64,000 bases of DNA, taken from assembly GCA_911728455.2 (NCBI GenBank), contig OU452230.1:10540377-10604376 (forward strand), written 5' to 3'. The notes beneath the pieces are model-generated. The model was not told the DNA's origin, made no database searches, and was given only the letters and a program-made list of their open reading frames with translations. Shown here piece by piece: positions 49,311 through 59,727 of the stretch (positions are counted from its first letter, which is position 1; every line of letters starts with the position of its first letter). The position numbers and the translations under genes are program-made. The DNA comes from Marthasterias glacialis. Taxonomy: Eukaryota > Echinodermata > Asteroidea > Forcipulatida > Asteriidae.

Positions 49311-52300
49311 GGCTTTCCGACAATGCCGGTCTTGGGGCTGCGGGATAAACAGGGAGGAAGCCAGGGACCGCGGAGTGAGGACACCCCCAGGATGTCCAGT
49401 GCAAACCGACATGCTGTGTGTACGTCAACAATAGCCAAGGCCGCTACGTGTGTGCTTGACCGAAGCCAGCAAAAAAAACGCCGAAAAAAGAAATTGCAGC
49501 GCCATGGCCAATAACTCCAGAAATAATGGGGCTAGAGAGAAATTTATTGTACCTGCAGGTAGCTGTCATAGTACTGCATCTGAAAATCTGGTTTTCCAGG
49601 CCAGCCAGGGCCATCTTCCGCCTTGAAAACACCAGGGATCGGGGCTGCTCCGAATGCACTTCAAACGCCTGTCTAATGGAACTTTTGTACACGAAGCTGT
49701 AACAGAGTGAAAACAAGACTTAGCAACGGCTCTATCTCCCAAAGTATTGGCGGAAAACTGACAAGTCTGACACTGCTGGAAAGCCCTGCTCATGGGCTTT
49801 CCGACAATGCCGGTCTTGGGGCTGCGGGATAAACAGGGAGGATGCCAGGGACCGCAGAGTGAGGACACCCCGAGGATGTCCAGTGCAAACCGACATGCTG
49901 TGTGTACGTCAACAATAGCCAAGGCCGCTACGTGTGTGCTGGACCGAAGCCAGCAAAAAAAACGCCGAAAAACGAAATTGCAGCGCCATGGCCAATAACT
50001 CCAGAAATAATGGGGCTAGAGAGAAATTTCTTGTACGTGCAGGTAGCTGCCATAGTCCTGCATCCGAAAATCTGGTTTTCCAGGCCAGCCAGGGCCATCT
50101 TCCGCCTTGAAAACACCAGGGAGCGGGGCTGCTCCGAATGCGCTTCAAACGCCTGTCTAATGGAACTTTTGTACACGAAGCTGTAACAGAGTGAAAACAA
50201 GACTTAGCAACGGCTCTATCTCCCAATGTATTGGCGGGAAACTGACAAGTCTGACACTGTTGGAAGCCCTGCTCATGGGCTTTCCGACAATGCCGGTCTT
50301 GGGGCTGCAGGATAAACAGGGAGGATGCCAGGGACAGCGGAGTGAGGACACGCCGAGGATGTCCAGTGCATACGGCCATGCTGTGTGTACTTTAACAATA
50401 GCCAAGGCCGCTACGCGTGTGCTGGACCGAAGCCAAAAAAAAACGCCGAAAAAAGAAATTGCAGCGCCATGGCCAATAACTCCAGAAATAATGGGGCTAG
50501 AGAGAAATTTATTGTACCTGCAGGTAGCTGCCATAGTCCTGCATCCGAAAATCTGGTTTTCCAGGCCAGCCAGGGCCATCTTCCACCTTGAAAACACCAG
50601 GGAGCGGGGCTGCTCCTAATGCGCTTCAAACGCCTGTCTAATGGAACTTTTGTACACGAAGCTGTAACAGAGTGAAAACAAGACTTAGCAACGGCTCTAT
50701 CTCCCAAAGTATTGGCGGAAAACTGACAAGTCTGACACTGCTGGAAAGCCCTGCTCACGGGCTTTCCGACAATGCCGGTCTTGGGGCTGCGGGATAAACA
50801 GGGAGGAAGCCAGGGACCGCGGAGTGAGGACACCCCCAGGATGTCCAGTGCAAACCGACATGCTGTGTGTACGTCAACAATAGCCAAGGCCGCTACGTGT
50901 GTGCTGGACCGAAGCCAGCAAAAAAAACGCCGAAAAAAGAAATTGCAGCGCCATGGCCAATAACTCCAGAAATAATGGGGCTAGAGAGAAATTTATTGTA
51001 CCTGCAGGTAGCTGTCATAGTCCTGCATCTGAAAATCTGGTTTTCCAGGCCAGCCAGGGCCATCTTCCGCCTTGAAAACACCAGGGATCGGGGCTGCTCC
51101 GAATGCACTTCAAACGCCTGTCTAATGGAACTTTTGTACACGAAGCTGTAACAGAGTGAAAACAAGACTTAGCAACGGCTCTATCTCCCAAAGTATTGGC
51201 GGAAAACTGACAAGTCTGACACTGCTGGAAAGCCCTGCTCATGGGCTTTCCGACAATGCCGGTCTTGGGGCTGCGGGATAAACAGGGAGGAAGCCAGGGA
51301 CCGCGGAGTGAGGACACCCCCAGGATGTCCAGTGCAAACCGACATGCTGTGTGTACGTCAACAATAGCCAAGGCCGCTACGTGTGTGCTGGACCGAAGCC
51401 AGCAAAAAAAACGCCGAAAAAAGAAATTGCAGCGCCATGGCCAATAACTCCAGAAATAATGGGGCTAGAGAGAAATTTATTGTACCTGCAGGTAGCTGTC
51501 ATAGTCCTGCATCTGAAAATCTGGTTTTCCAGGCCAGCCAGGGCCATCTTCCGCCTTGAAAACACCAGGGATCGGGGCTGCTCCGAATGCACTTCAAACG
51601 CCTGTCTAATGGAACTTTTGTACACGAAGCTGTAACAGAGTGAAAACAAGACTTAGCAACGGCTCTATCTCCCAAAGTATTGGCGGAAAACTGACAAGTC
51701 TGACACTGCTGGAAAGCCCTGCTCATGGGCTTTCCGACAATGCCGGTCTTGGGGCTGCGGGATAAACAGGGAGGAAGCCAGGGACCGCGGAGTGAGGACA
51801 CCCCCAGGATGTCCAGTGCAAACCGACATGCTGTGTGTACGTCAACAATAGCCAAGGCCGCTACGTGTGTGCTTGACCGAAGCCAGCAAAAAAAACGCCG
51901 AAAAAAGAAATTGCAGCGCCATGGCCAATAACTCCAGAAATAATGGGGCTAGAGAGAAATTTATTGTACCTGCAGGTAGCTGTCATAGTACTGCATCTGA
52001 AAATCTGGTTTTCCAGGCCAGCCAGGGCCATCTTCCGCCTTGAAAACACCAGGGATCGGGGCTGCTCCGAATGCACTTCAAACGCCTGTCTAATGGAACT
52101 TTTGTACACGAAGCTGTAACAGAGTGAAAACAAGACTTAGCAACGGCTCTATCTCCCAAAGTATTGGCGGAAAACTGACAAGTCTGACACTGCTGGAAAG
52201 CCCTGCTCATGGGCTTTCCGACAATGCCGGTCTTGGGGCTGCGGGATAAACAGGGAGGATGCCAGGGACCGCAGAGTGAGGACACCCCGAGGATGTCCAG

Positions 52301-54130
52301 TGCAAACCGACATGCTGTGTGTACGTCAACAATAGCCAAGGCCGCTACGTGTGTGCTGGACCGAAGCCAGCAAAAAAAACGCCGAAAAACGAAATTGCAG
52401 CGCCATGGCCAATAACTCCAGAAATAATGGGGCTAGAGAGAAATTTCTTGTACGTGCAGGTAGCTGCCATAGTCCTGCATCCGAAAATCTGGTTTTCCAG
52501 GCCAGCCAGGGCCATCTTCCGCCTTGAAAACACCAGGGAGCGGGGCTGCTCCGAATGCGCTTCAAACGCCTGTCTAATGGAACTTTTGTACACGAAGCTG
52601 TAACAGAGTGAAAACAAGACTTAGCAACGGCTCTATCTCCCAATGTATTGGCGGGAAACTGACAAGTCTGACACTGTTGGAAGCCCTGCTCATGGGCTTT
52701 CCGACAATGCCGGTCTTGGGGCTGCAGGATAAACAGGGAGGATGCCAGGGACAGCGGAGTGAGGACACGCCGAGGATGTCCAGTGCATACGGCCATGCTG
52801 TGTGTACTTTAACAATAGCCAAGGCCGCTACGCGTGTGCTGGACCGAAGCCAAAAAAAAACGCCGAAAAAAGAAATTGCAGCGCCATGGCCAATAACTCC
52901 AGAAATAATGGGGCTAGAGAGAAATTTATTGTACCTGCAGGTAGCTGCCATAGTCCTGCATCCGAAAATCTGGTTTTCCAGGCCAGCCAGGGCCATCTTC
53001 CACCTTGAAAACACCAGGGAGCGGGGCTGCTCCTAATGCGCTTCAAACGCCTGTCTAATGGAACTTTTGTACACGAAGCTGTAACAGAGTGAAAACAAGA
53101 CTTAGCAACGGCTCTATCTCCCAAAGTATTGGCGGAAAACTGACAAGTCTGACACTGCTGGAAAGCCCTGCTCATGGGCTTTCCGACAATGCCGGTCTTG
53201 GGGCTGCGGGATAAACAGGGAGGAAGCCAGGGACCGCGGAGTGAGGACACCCCCAGGATGTCCAGTGCAAACCGACATGCTGTGTGTACGTCAACAATAG
53301 CCAAGGCCGCTACGTGTGTGCTGGACTGAAGCCAGCAAAAAAAACGCCGAAAAAAGAAATTGCAGCGCCATGGCCAATAACTCCAGAAATAATGGGGCTA
53401 GAGAGAAATTTATTGTACCTGCAGGTAGCTGTCATAGTCCTGCATCTGAAAATCTGGTTTTCCAGGCCAGCCAGGGCCATCTTCCGCCTTGAAAACACCA
53501 GGGATCGGGGCTGCTCCGAATGCACTTCAAACGCCTGTCTAATGGAACTTTTGTACACGAAGCTGTAACAGAGTGAAAACAAGACTTAGCAACGGCTCTA
53601 TCTCCCAAAGTATTGGCGGAAAACTGACAAGTCTGACACTGCTGGAAAGCCCTGCTCATGGGCTTTCCGACAATGCCGGTCTTGGGGCTGCGGGATAAAC
53701 AGGGAGGAAGCCAGGGACCGCGGAGTGAGGACACCCCCAGGATGTCCAGTGCAAACCGACATGCTGTGTGTACGTCAACAATAGCCAAGGCCGCTACGTG
53801 TGTGCTGGACCGAAGCCAGCAAAAAAAACGCCGAAAAAAGAAATTGCAGCGCCATGGCCAATAACTCCAGAAATAATGGGGCTAGAGAGAAATTTATTGT
53901 ACCTGCAGGTAGCTGTCATAGTCCTGCATCTGAAAATCTGGTTTTCCAGGCCAGCCAGGGCCATCTTCCGCCTTGAAAACACCAGGGATCGGGGCTGCTC
54001 CGAATGCACTTCAAACGCCTGTCTAATGGAACTTTTGTACACGAAGCTGTAACAGAGTGAAAACAAGACTTAGCAACGGCTCTATCTCCCAAAGTATTGG
54101 CGGAAAACTGACAAGTCTGACACTGTTGGA
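49310..54130. repeat. Tandem duplication of a 5-monomer unit, 2,417 bp
   Basis: About 49,310-51,725 and 51,726-54,130 align at a constant 2,417-bp offset (49792/52209, 50275/52692, 50757/53174, 51241/53658). Shared rare changes include GTGCTTGACCG (49,453/51,870), CATAGTACTGCATC (49,567/51,984), AAAAACGAAATTG, TGTACGTGCAGG, CTGTTGGAAGCCC and TATTGGCGGAAAACTG. Inside the unit, the monomers at 50,757 and 51,241 are nearly identical neighbours, a still younger single-monomer duplication. Confidence 0.9.
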
Positions 54131-54141
54131 AAGCCCTGCTC

Positions 54142-56904
54142 ATGGGCTTTCCGACAATGCCGGTCTTGGGGCTGCAAGATAAACAGGGAGGATGGCAGGG
54201 ACCGCGGAGTGAGGACAACCCGGGGATGTCCAGTGCAAACGGACATGCTGTGTGTGTACGTCAACAATAGCCAAGGCCGCTACGTGTGTGCTGGACCGAA
54301 GCCAGCAAAAAAAACGCCGAAAAAAGAAATTGCAGCGCCATGGCCAATAACTCCAGAAATAATGGGGCTAGAAAGAAATTTCTTGTACCTGCAGGTAGCT
54401 GACATAGTCCTGCATCCGAAAATCTGGTTTTCCGGGCCAGCCAGGGCCATCTTCCGCCTTGAAAACACCAGGGAGCGGGGCTGCTCTGAATGCGCTTCAA
54501 ACGCCTGTCTACTGGAACTTTTGTACACGAAGCTGTAACAGAGTGAAAACAAGACTTAGCAACTGCTCTATCTCCCAATGTATTGGCGGGAAACTGACAA
54601 GTCTGACACTTTTGGAAAGCCCTGCTCATTGGCTTTCCGAAAATGCCGGTCTTGGGGCTGCAGGATAAACAGGGAGGATGCCAGGGACAGCGGAGTGAGG
54701 ACACGCCGAGGATGTCCAGTGCATACGGCCATGCTGTGTGTACTTTAACAATAGCCAAGGCCGCTACGTGTGTGCTGGACCGAAGCCAGCAAAAAAAACG
54801 CCGAAAAAAGAAATTGCAGCGCCATGGCCAATAACTCCAGAAATAATGGGGCTAGAAAGAAATTTCTTGTACCTGCAGGTAGCTGCCATAGTCCTGCATC
54901 CGAAAATCTGGTTTTCCGGGCCAGCCAGGGCCATCTTCCGTCTTGAAAACACCAGGGAGCGGGGCTGCTCCGAATGCGCTTCAAACGCCTGTCTATTGGA
55001 ACTTTTGTACACGAAGCTGTAACAGAGTGAAAACAAGACTTAGCAACGGCTCTATCTCCCAATGTATTGGCGGGAAACTGACAAGTCTGACACTGTTGGA
55101 AAGCCCTGCTCATTGGCTTTCCGAAAATGCCGGTCTTGGGGCTGCAGGATAAACAGGGAGGATGCCAGGGACAGCGGAGTGAGGACACGCCGAGGATGTC
55201 CAGTGCATACGGCCATGCTGTGTGTACTTTAACAATAGCCAAGGCCTGTACGTGTCTGCTGGACCGAAGCCAGCAAAAAAAAACGCCGAAAAAAGAAATT
55301 GCCAACGCCACGGGCAATAACTCCAGAAATAATGGGGCTAGAGAGAAAATTCTTGTACCTGCAAGTAGCTGCCATAGTCCTGCATCCGACAATCTGGTTT
55401 TCCAGGCCAGCCAGGGCCTTCTTCCGCCTTGAAAACACCAGGGAGCGGGGCTGCTCCGACTGCGCTTGAAACGCCTGTCTGATGGCACTTTTGTACACGA
55501 AGCTGTAACAGAGTGAAAACAAGACTTATCAACGGCTCTATCTCCCAAAGTATTGGCGGGAAACTGACAATTCTGACATAGTTGGAAAGCCCTGCTCATG
55601 GGCTTTTCGAAATGCCGGTCTTGGGGCTGCGGGATAAACAGGGAGGATGCCAAGGACAGCGGAGTGAGGACATCCCGAGGATGTCCAGTGCATACGGCCA
55701 TACTGTGTGTACGTCAACAATAGTCAAGGCCGCTACATGTCTGCTGGACCGAAGCAAGCCAAAAAAAACCGCTGAAAATAGAAGTTGCCAGCGCCACGGC
55801 CAATAACTCCAGAAATAATGGGGCTAGAGTGAAATTTATTGTACCTTCAGGCAGCTGCCATAGTCCTATCTCCCAAAGTATTGGCGGGATACTGACAATT
55901 CTGACACAGTTGGAAAGCCCTGCTCATGGGCTTTCCGAAAATGTCGGTCTTGGGGCTGCGGGATAAACAGGGAGGATGCCAGGGACAGCGGAGTGAGGAC
56001 ACGCCGAGGATTAAGTCAACAATAGCCAAGGCATGTACGTGTGTGCTGGACCGAAGCTAGCAAAAAAAAAACGCCAAAGAAAGAAGTTGCCAGCGCCACG
56101 GCCAATAACTCCAGGAATAATGGGGCTAGAGGGAAATTTCCTGTACCTGCAGGTAGCTGCGATAATCCTGCATCCGAAAATCTGGTTCTCCAGGCCAGCC
56201 AGGGCCATCTTCCGCCTTGACAATACCAGGGAGCTGGGCTGCTCCGAATGCGCTTGAAACGCCCATCTAATGGAACTTTTGTACACGAAGCTGTAACAGA
56301 GTGAAAACAAGACTTAGCAACGGCTCTATCTCCCAAAGTATTGTCGGCAAACTGACTAGTCTGACACTGTTGGAAAGCCCAGCTCATGGGCTTTCCGATA
56401 ATGCCGGACTTGGGGCTGCGGGATAAATATGGAGGATGCCAGGGACAGCGGAGTGAGGACACCCCGAGGATGTCCAGTGCACGGCCATGCTTTGTGTACG
56501 TCAACAATAGCGAAGGTCTGTACGTGTGTGCTGGACCGAAGCCAGCAAAAACAAAACGCCGAAAAAGAAGTTGCCAACGCCACGGCCAATAACTCCAGAA
56601 ATAATGGGGCCAGAGAGAAAATTCTTGTACCTGCAGGTAGCTGCCAAAGTCCTGCATCCGGAAATCTGGTTTTCCCGGCCAGCCTGGGCCATCTTCTGTC
56701 TTGAAAATACCAGGGAGCGGGGCTGCTCCGAATGCGCTTGAAACGCCTGTCTAATGGCACTTTTGTACACGAAGCTGTAACAGAGTGAAAACAAGACTTA
56801 GCAACGGCTCTGTCTCCCAAAGTATTGGCGGGAAACTGACAAGTCTGACACTGTTAGAAAGTCCTGCTCAGGGACTGCGGAATGAGGACACCCCGATAGT
56901 CCAG
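54142..56904. repeat. Diverged right edge of the satellite array
   Basis: These last monomers (54,142, 54,627, 55,111, 55,597, 55,925, 56,385 and a stub at 56,866) do not belong to any large doubled block, although 54,627 and 55,111 resemble each other. They collect many substitutions and deletions. The unit at 55,597 is only 328 bp, joining CCATAGTCCT to ATCTCCCAAAG near 55,868. The next has lost about 30 bp near 56,011 (GCCGAGGATTAAGTCAAC). The final stub jumps from CCTGCTCA to GGGACTGCGG at 56,869 and homology fades after GTCCAG at 56,899-56,904. Several units carry GCATACGGCCATGCTG, the variant also found in the copy beyond 63,467. Confidence 0.88.
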
Positions 56905-57022
56905 GAAAGTTATGACAAAAAGTGGCCGAACCCCCAACTCATTGCAAAAGAGTTTATTTTAATCTCATCAGTAGCGGATAGCTATGCAGAATAACTTTTG
57001 CAGTTTCGCCGAAAAAAATAAT

Positions 57023-57118
57023 GAGTGAAAGGTGTTTTTCACTCTCTTCTTCGCGAAGAAATTGTCATGATTTTTTCTAGCAATCTATTTGCAATAATAA
57101 AGGGCGCACTTTATTATT
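57023..57118. repeat. Cluster of three perfect inverted repeats
   Basis: Within 96 bp lie three independent structures: GAGTGAAA (57,023-57,030) with TTTCACTC (57,037-57,044), 6-nt loop; the gapless 14-bp palindrome TTCTTCGCGAAGAA (57,047-57,060); and AATAATAAAG (57,093-57,102) with CTTTATTATT (57,109-57,118), loop GGCGCA. They sit about 120 bp beyond the end of the satellite. Such clusters occur near ends of mobile elements or at 3' ends of transcripts; no assignment is possible from sequence alone. Confidence 0.75.
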
Positions 57119-57539
57119 TTAGTCTGGTTCCCTTTATGTGATGAAGCGTCTAGTCACTGTGGCAAATATTATGGGAACCACATGTTATGGTTTTTTGCTT
57201 CAGTTTGTTTACAACTCTGTCACGGAGAGGCGATCAGAATCCACATCGGGAGATTTTTTTCAGTGTAATTATATACAGGTTTTGTGTTTTTATCTATCTA
57301 GTTCTAAATACTTCAATATTTTTCTTTCTTGATATTCTGATTTACAATTATTGTTGGTTTTGGTGTGAATATTTTATCAATTGCGAATTGAAAACGTACT
57401 GCGTCGTCACTTTGGTTGTTCTTGTTGCATGGTTGTTGGGGCTTGTATATAAAAACGCTTAATTATTTAATTGTTGTGATAATTGGGTAGAGAAAGGATC
57501 GCTGTAACACACAAAAAATTAAATAAATAAATACAAAAC

Positions 57540-57570
57540 GAGAAAAGGGGAAGGGGAAAAAGGGGGAAAA
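57540..57570. repeat. Homopurine tract
   Basis: Thirty-one consecutive purines on the plus strand with three runs of four to five G separated by A-runs. It could form triplex-type DNA; with only three long G-runs it does not meet the usual four-run pattern for an intramolecular quadruplex. No gene context is evident. Confidence 0.7.
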
Positions 57571-57622
57571 TACAATGTAAGACAATCAGGGCCCATTCAG
57601 CAGTCTGCAGTACATAAATAAA

Positions 57623-57925
57623 ATGGATCAAGAACAGGAATGTGTTTTTTGTAAAAAATTCATAATTATTGCAGACAGGCAACATGCTTCATGTTTGACA
57701 GAGAAAGGCTGTCTGGGTATTAGCACTGTTAGTGAGGCTCGTGGGAGAAAGAGGGAAAGCGAACCATCAAGTGTGTCTGTACTTCGCTATATTATATCCA
57801 CGAACCCAAATCTCTAGATTGCTCGAATATTTTAAACAACATTAATCCGGGAAACAAACTTTTCAAACTCATTAATCAAGAAAATGTCGCAATTTCTGGA
57901 TACATAGTGTATGCTTTTGCCCGAT
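57623..57925 (+). pseudogene. Possible degraded exon with CxxC and LTEKGC motifs
   Basis: A 64-residue frame opens at ATG 57,623 and ends at 57,817. It starts with MDQEQECVFC, giving CxxC, followed by LTEKGCLGI and an Arg-rich stretch. From memory, a CxxC plus EKGC-type N-terminus followed by a later Cys-Arg-rich block recurs in uncharacterised, often transposon-linked, invertebrate proteins; I cannot name the family. In the next frame, from about 57,735 to 57,925, a segment with VCTSLYYIHEPKSL could be its continuation after a frameshift. No downstream domain is visible and there is no support for expression. It may equally be chance. Confidence 0.3.
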
Positions 57926-58725
57926 GAAACACTTGATTGGTTTTTGAAAAAAAAACTATTTCGGTGCAACAAAGATGAGGCGAAGTAAAATAAAGTGGCA
58001 TTAAGAATTTTTTTGACATTCCAAAAGCAATTTACTTTACCGAACTCCCCCCATCGAAAGTATTTTGGTAGTTATGTAGAAAAGTCCTTAAAAAATTGCA
58101 AGATGTCCGATCAAAGCAAAACATTAACATATAAGATAATTAGCTTTACCGGGGGCAATACTGTCGAAAAAACTTCAATCATGGAATTCTGTTTCATAAA
58201 TGAGGGCAAAAGCTTGGGCTCTGTATCTTTAACTTGCATTAATTCAACAAGGGCCCTATGAAAAACAGTACATGACTTGAGAAATTGTAGTTTTATATTT
58301 CCAATGTGGTTTGACGCCATCGTTGCCGGAGGTTGATGAGGAAAAATGAAGAGAATCACAATATACAGGTGATCAATGGAAAACTGATTTCAGTTGCCTT
58401 TCTTGTTATTTTATTTGCCTCGTTGTGAATAATTCTTACTTTTAATATCCCTTTTTGTATAAAAAATAATAGAATCTGAACTACACGAGGTCCCTCTGTC
58501 AAGTATTTTGAACAATCCTTCTGCGAGAAATTAAATAAATATGAAAGCTGTCATGCACAATGCTTTGGTACTCTGGGGTTAATTTTATTGCACAGCTTAC
58601 TGTACAGCATTATGATTCAGAATTTTGTTTGCGCTTAGCATGAATCTAGCAAAAGTGATTGATAGGGGCGTTCAGAAAGGAAGTTTTATGGAATTGACCC
58701 CAGATTACTGTTATAATTAAAACAA

Positions 58726-58737
58726 CCCTAATTAGGG
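58726..58737. other. 12-bp palindrome CCCTAATTAGGG
   Basis: A perfect palindrome with a TAATTA core in otherwise unremarkable AT-rich DNA. Its core resembles homeodomain sites, but a single site gives no functional evidence. Confidence 0.5.
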
Positions 58738-59136
58738 CGGCAGTTCGCACAAAAGAGACTCCGCCGGATTGATGGAATCGAGGGAGCCTCCTGGTCAACT
58801 TTGAACAGGCAGGGGAAAGCAGGTCACCGTGAAATCATAAACAAAAGGGTCTTTATTAAAGCAGTCGCGATTCTCAGGAATACAATGCCGTCTACATGCA
58901 CTTTTCTCACTGAAAATTAATCAGTTTGATCATCAACTATCTAAGTCAAAAGCATTTGAAAAAATGATTGTATTTATTTTCAATGACTGGGGCAACAAAA
59001 GCTAGATTTCATAGTGTTGTGCATTTACAAACCATTGTCATGGTCATTTTATTTTGACACCCAAAATGAAACATAAATCACACGTTTTATAATAGTTTAA
59101 TTTTATACAGTGTGAAGATACTACATTGATGATTTC

Positions 59137-59723
59137 CTAGAAATATATTTCACGAAGCTTAAGAATTTCACACAAAATACCCGCTCTGGAGAAAGAAAAC
59201 GCTCTTTGTCGGGGAACGCCCACATAGCGAGGAACAGCGTCGTCTGCTTCTCCAAAGTCCTTTTCTTGACGTCTTTGTATTAATATACATAATAATGATG
59301 ATTGGCACCAGACCAAAAAGCGCCCTCTATTGTAACTAATAAAAACACTACATTCCTTTCCTCGTAGTGTGCGAGTTAAATATTCATTTATTGCTTCAAC
59401 AACACAAATCTTCTTATTGGAAGGAAAAGCAGGCAAAAGCAAGTCTGACAAATGCACTCCAGGGCGCGTTTGTTTCAACAACTATGAACCGAAATACGAC
59501 ACTCATTGGGTGTAAGATTGATGTCATCAAGTGTCAGTAGATGCAAAGTCTGCACTCTCTGAGCAGATAACAGAGCTAACAACGTCACTACCTTCTTACA
59601 TAAATGCATTAGTGACAGTTTTGAATTTGCATCATAGAGATCAAAATATCGTAAGACAAGGCTAACATCCCAGATTGTCTGATATCTAGGAAAGGAGGGT
59701 CTCCTAACAAAAACTCCTCTCAT
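59137..59723 (-). pseudogene. Tyrosine recombinase pseudogene, C-terminus lost
   Basis: It opens with an ATG 4 bases after the stop of the polymerase frame. The N-terminal part (FPRYQTIWDVSLVLRYFD) and the start of the catalytic domain (VVTLLALLSAQRVQTLHLL) match DIRS-type recombinases. Arg at 59,556-59,558 corresponds to the first catalytic arginine. A stop at 59,475 and a frameshift follow, after which the other frame continues with KQTRPGVHLSDLLLPAFP and NEYLTRTLRGKECSVFISY to about 59,345. From there to 59,137 the frame stays open but shows no family similarity. The His-x-x-Arg block and the nucleophilic Tyr are not found. In intact elements this enzyme integrates a circular cDNA; here it is inactive, probably truncated by deletion or rearrangement. 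Confidence 0.85.
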
Positions 59724-59727
59724 AAAC

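Larger units (their letters stand above)
1..56904. repeat. Satellite array of about 118 tandem ~485-bp monomers
   Basis: The same unit recurs head to tail from base 1 to about 56,904. Taking the ATGGGCTTTCC block as phase marker, copies start at 475, 963, 1447, 1931, 2416, 2900, 3386, 3871, 4356, 4841, 5327, 5812 and onward to 56,385, and a last truncated one lies near 56,866. Spacing is mostly 483-488 bp. Differences between monomers in the body are mainly scattered point changes plus a few diagnostic indels; by eye the copies are highly similar. The array runs off the left window edge. Restriction-type landmarks recur in most units: SacII (CCGCGG), NcoI (CCATGG) and SbfI/PstI (CCTGCAGG). 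No known RNA gene or protein domain is recognised in the unit. All orientations are the same; I saw no inverted monomers. Confidence 0.97.
56905..59136. other. AT-rich DNA without a recognised gene
   Basis: Composition changes sharply from the mixed-composition satellite to AT-rich sequence with A and T runs. I find no intact coding region, RNA gene or satellite copy. It holds the hairpin cluster at 57,023-57,118, a purine tract at 57,540-57,570, a short CxxC-type reading frame from 57,623, and the palindrome CCCTAATTAGGG at 58,726-58,737. The part left of 59,137 could include the 3' end of the minus-strand retroelement, but no terminal repeat was identified. Confidence 0.6.

Noticed and set aside
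1..56904. Dozens of plus-strand frames of 63-142 codons in the satellite, many with an internal Lys-rich run
   Set aside because: They repeat with the monomer, end or fuse depending on whether the A-tract has 8 or 9 bases, and match no known domain. I treat them as chance frames.
1..56904. CRISPR-type array
   Set aside because: Repeats are contiguous, about 485 bp long, with no unique spacers, and the context is eukaryotic.
1..56904. CENP-B box within the monomers
   Set aside because: The closest stretch (CTTCGTGTACAAAAG on the minus strand) does not satisfy the required positions, so a centromeric role is not supported by this motif.
1..56904. Tandem 5S rRNA, tRNA or U-snRNA gene cluster
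   Set aside because: No internal polymerase III boxes in proper order and no recognisable RNA sequence were found in either orientation.
57047..57084. Helitron 3' end (palindrome followed by CTAG)
   Set aside because: The gap between palindrome and CTAG is 16 bases, the flanking T is missing, and no 5' end or Rep/helicase sequence is present.
57187..57462. 91-codon hydrophobic plus-strand frame
   Set aside because: It lies in T-rich DNA, where hydrophobic frames arise by chance, and resembles nothing known to me.
57995..58359. Overlapping frames of 88 codons (plus) and 82 codons (minus)
   Set aside because: No motif, no supporting context, and the two overlap on opposite strands.
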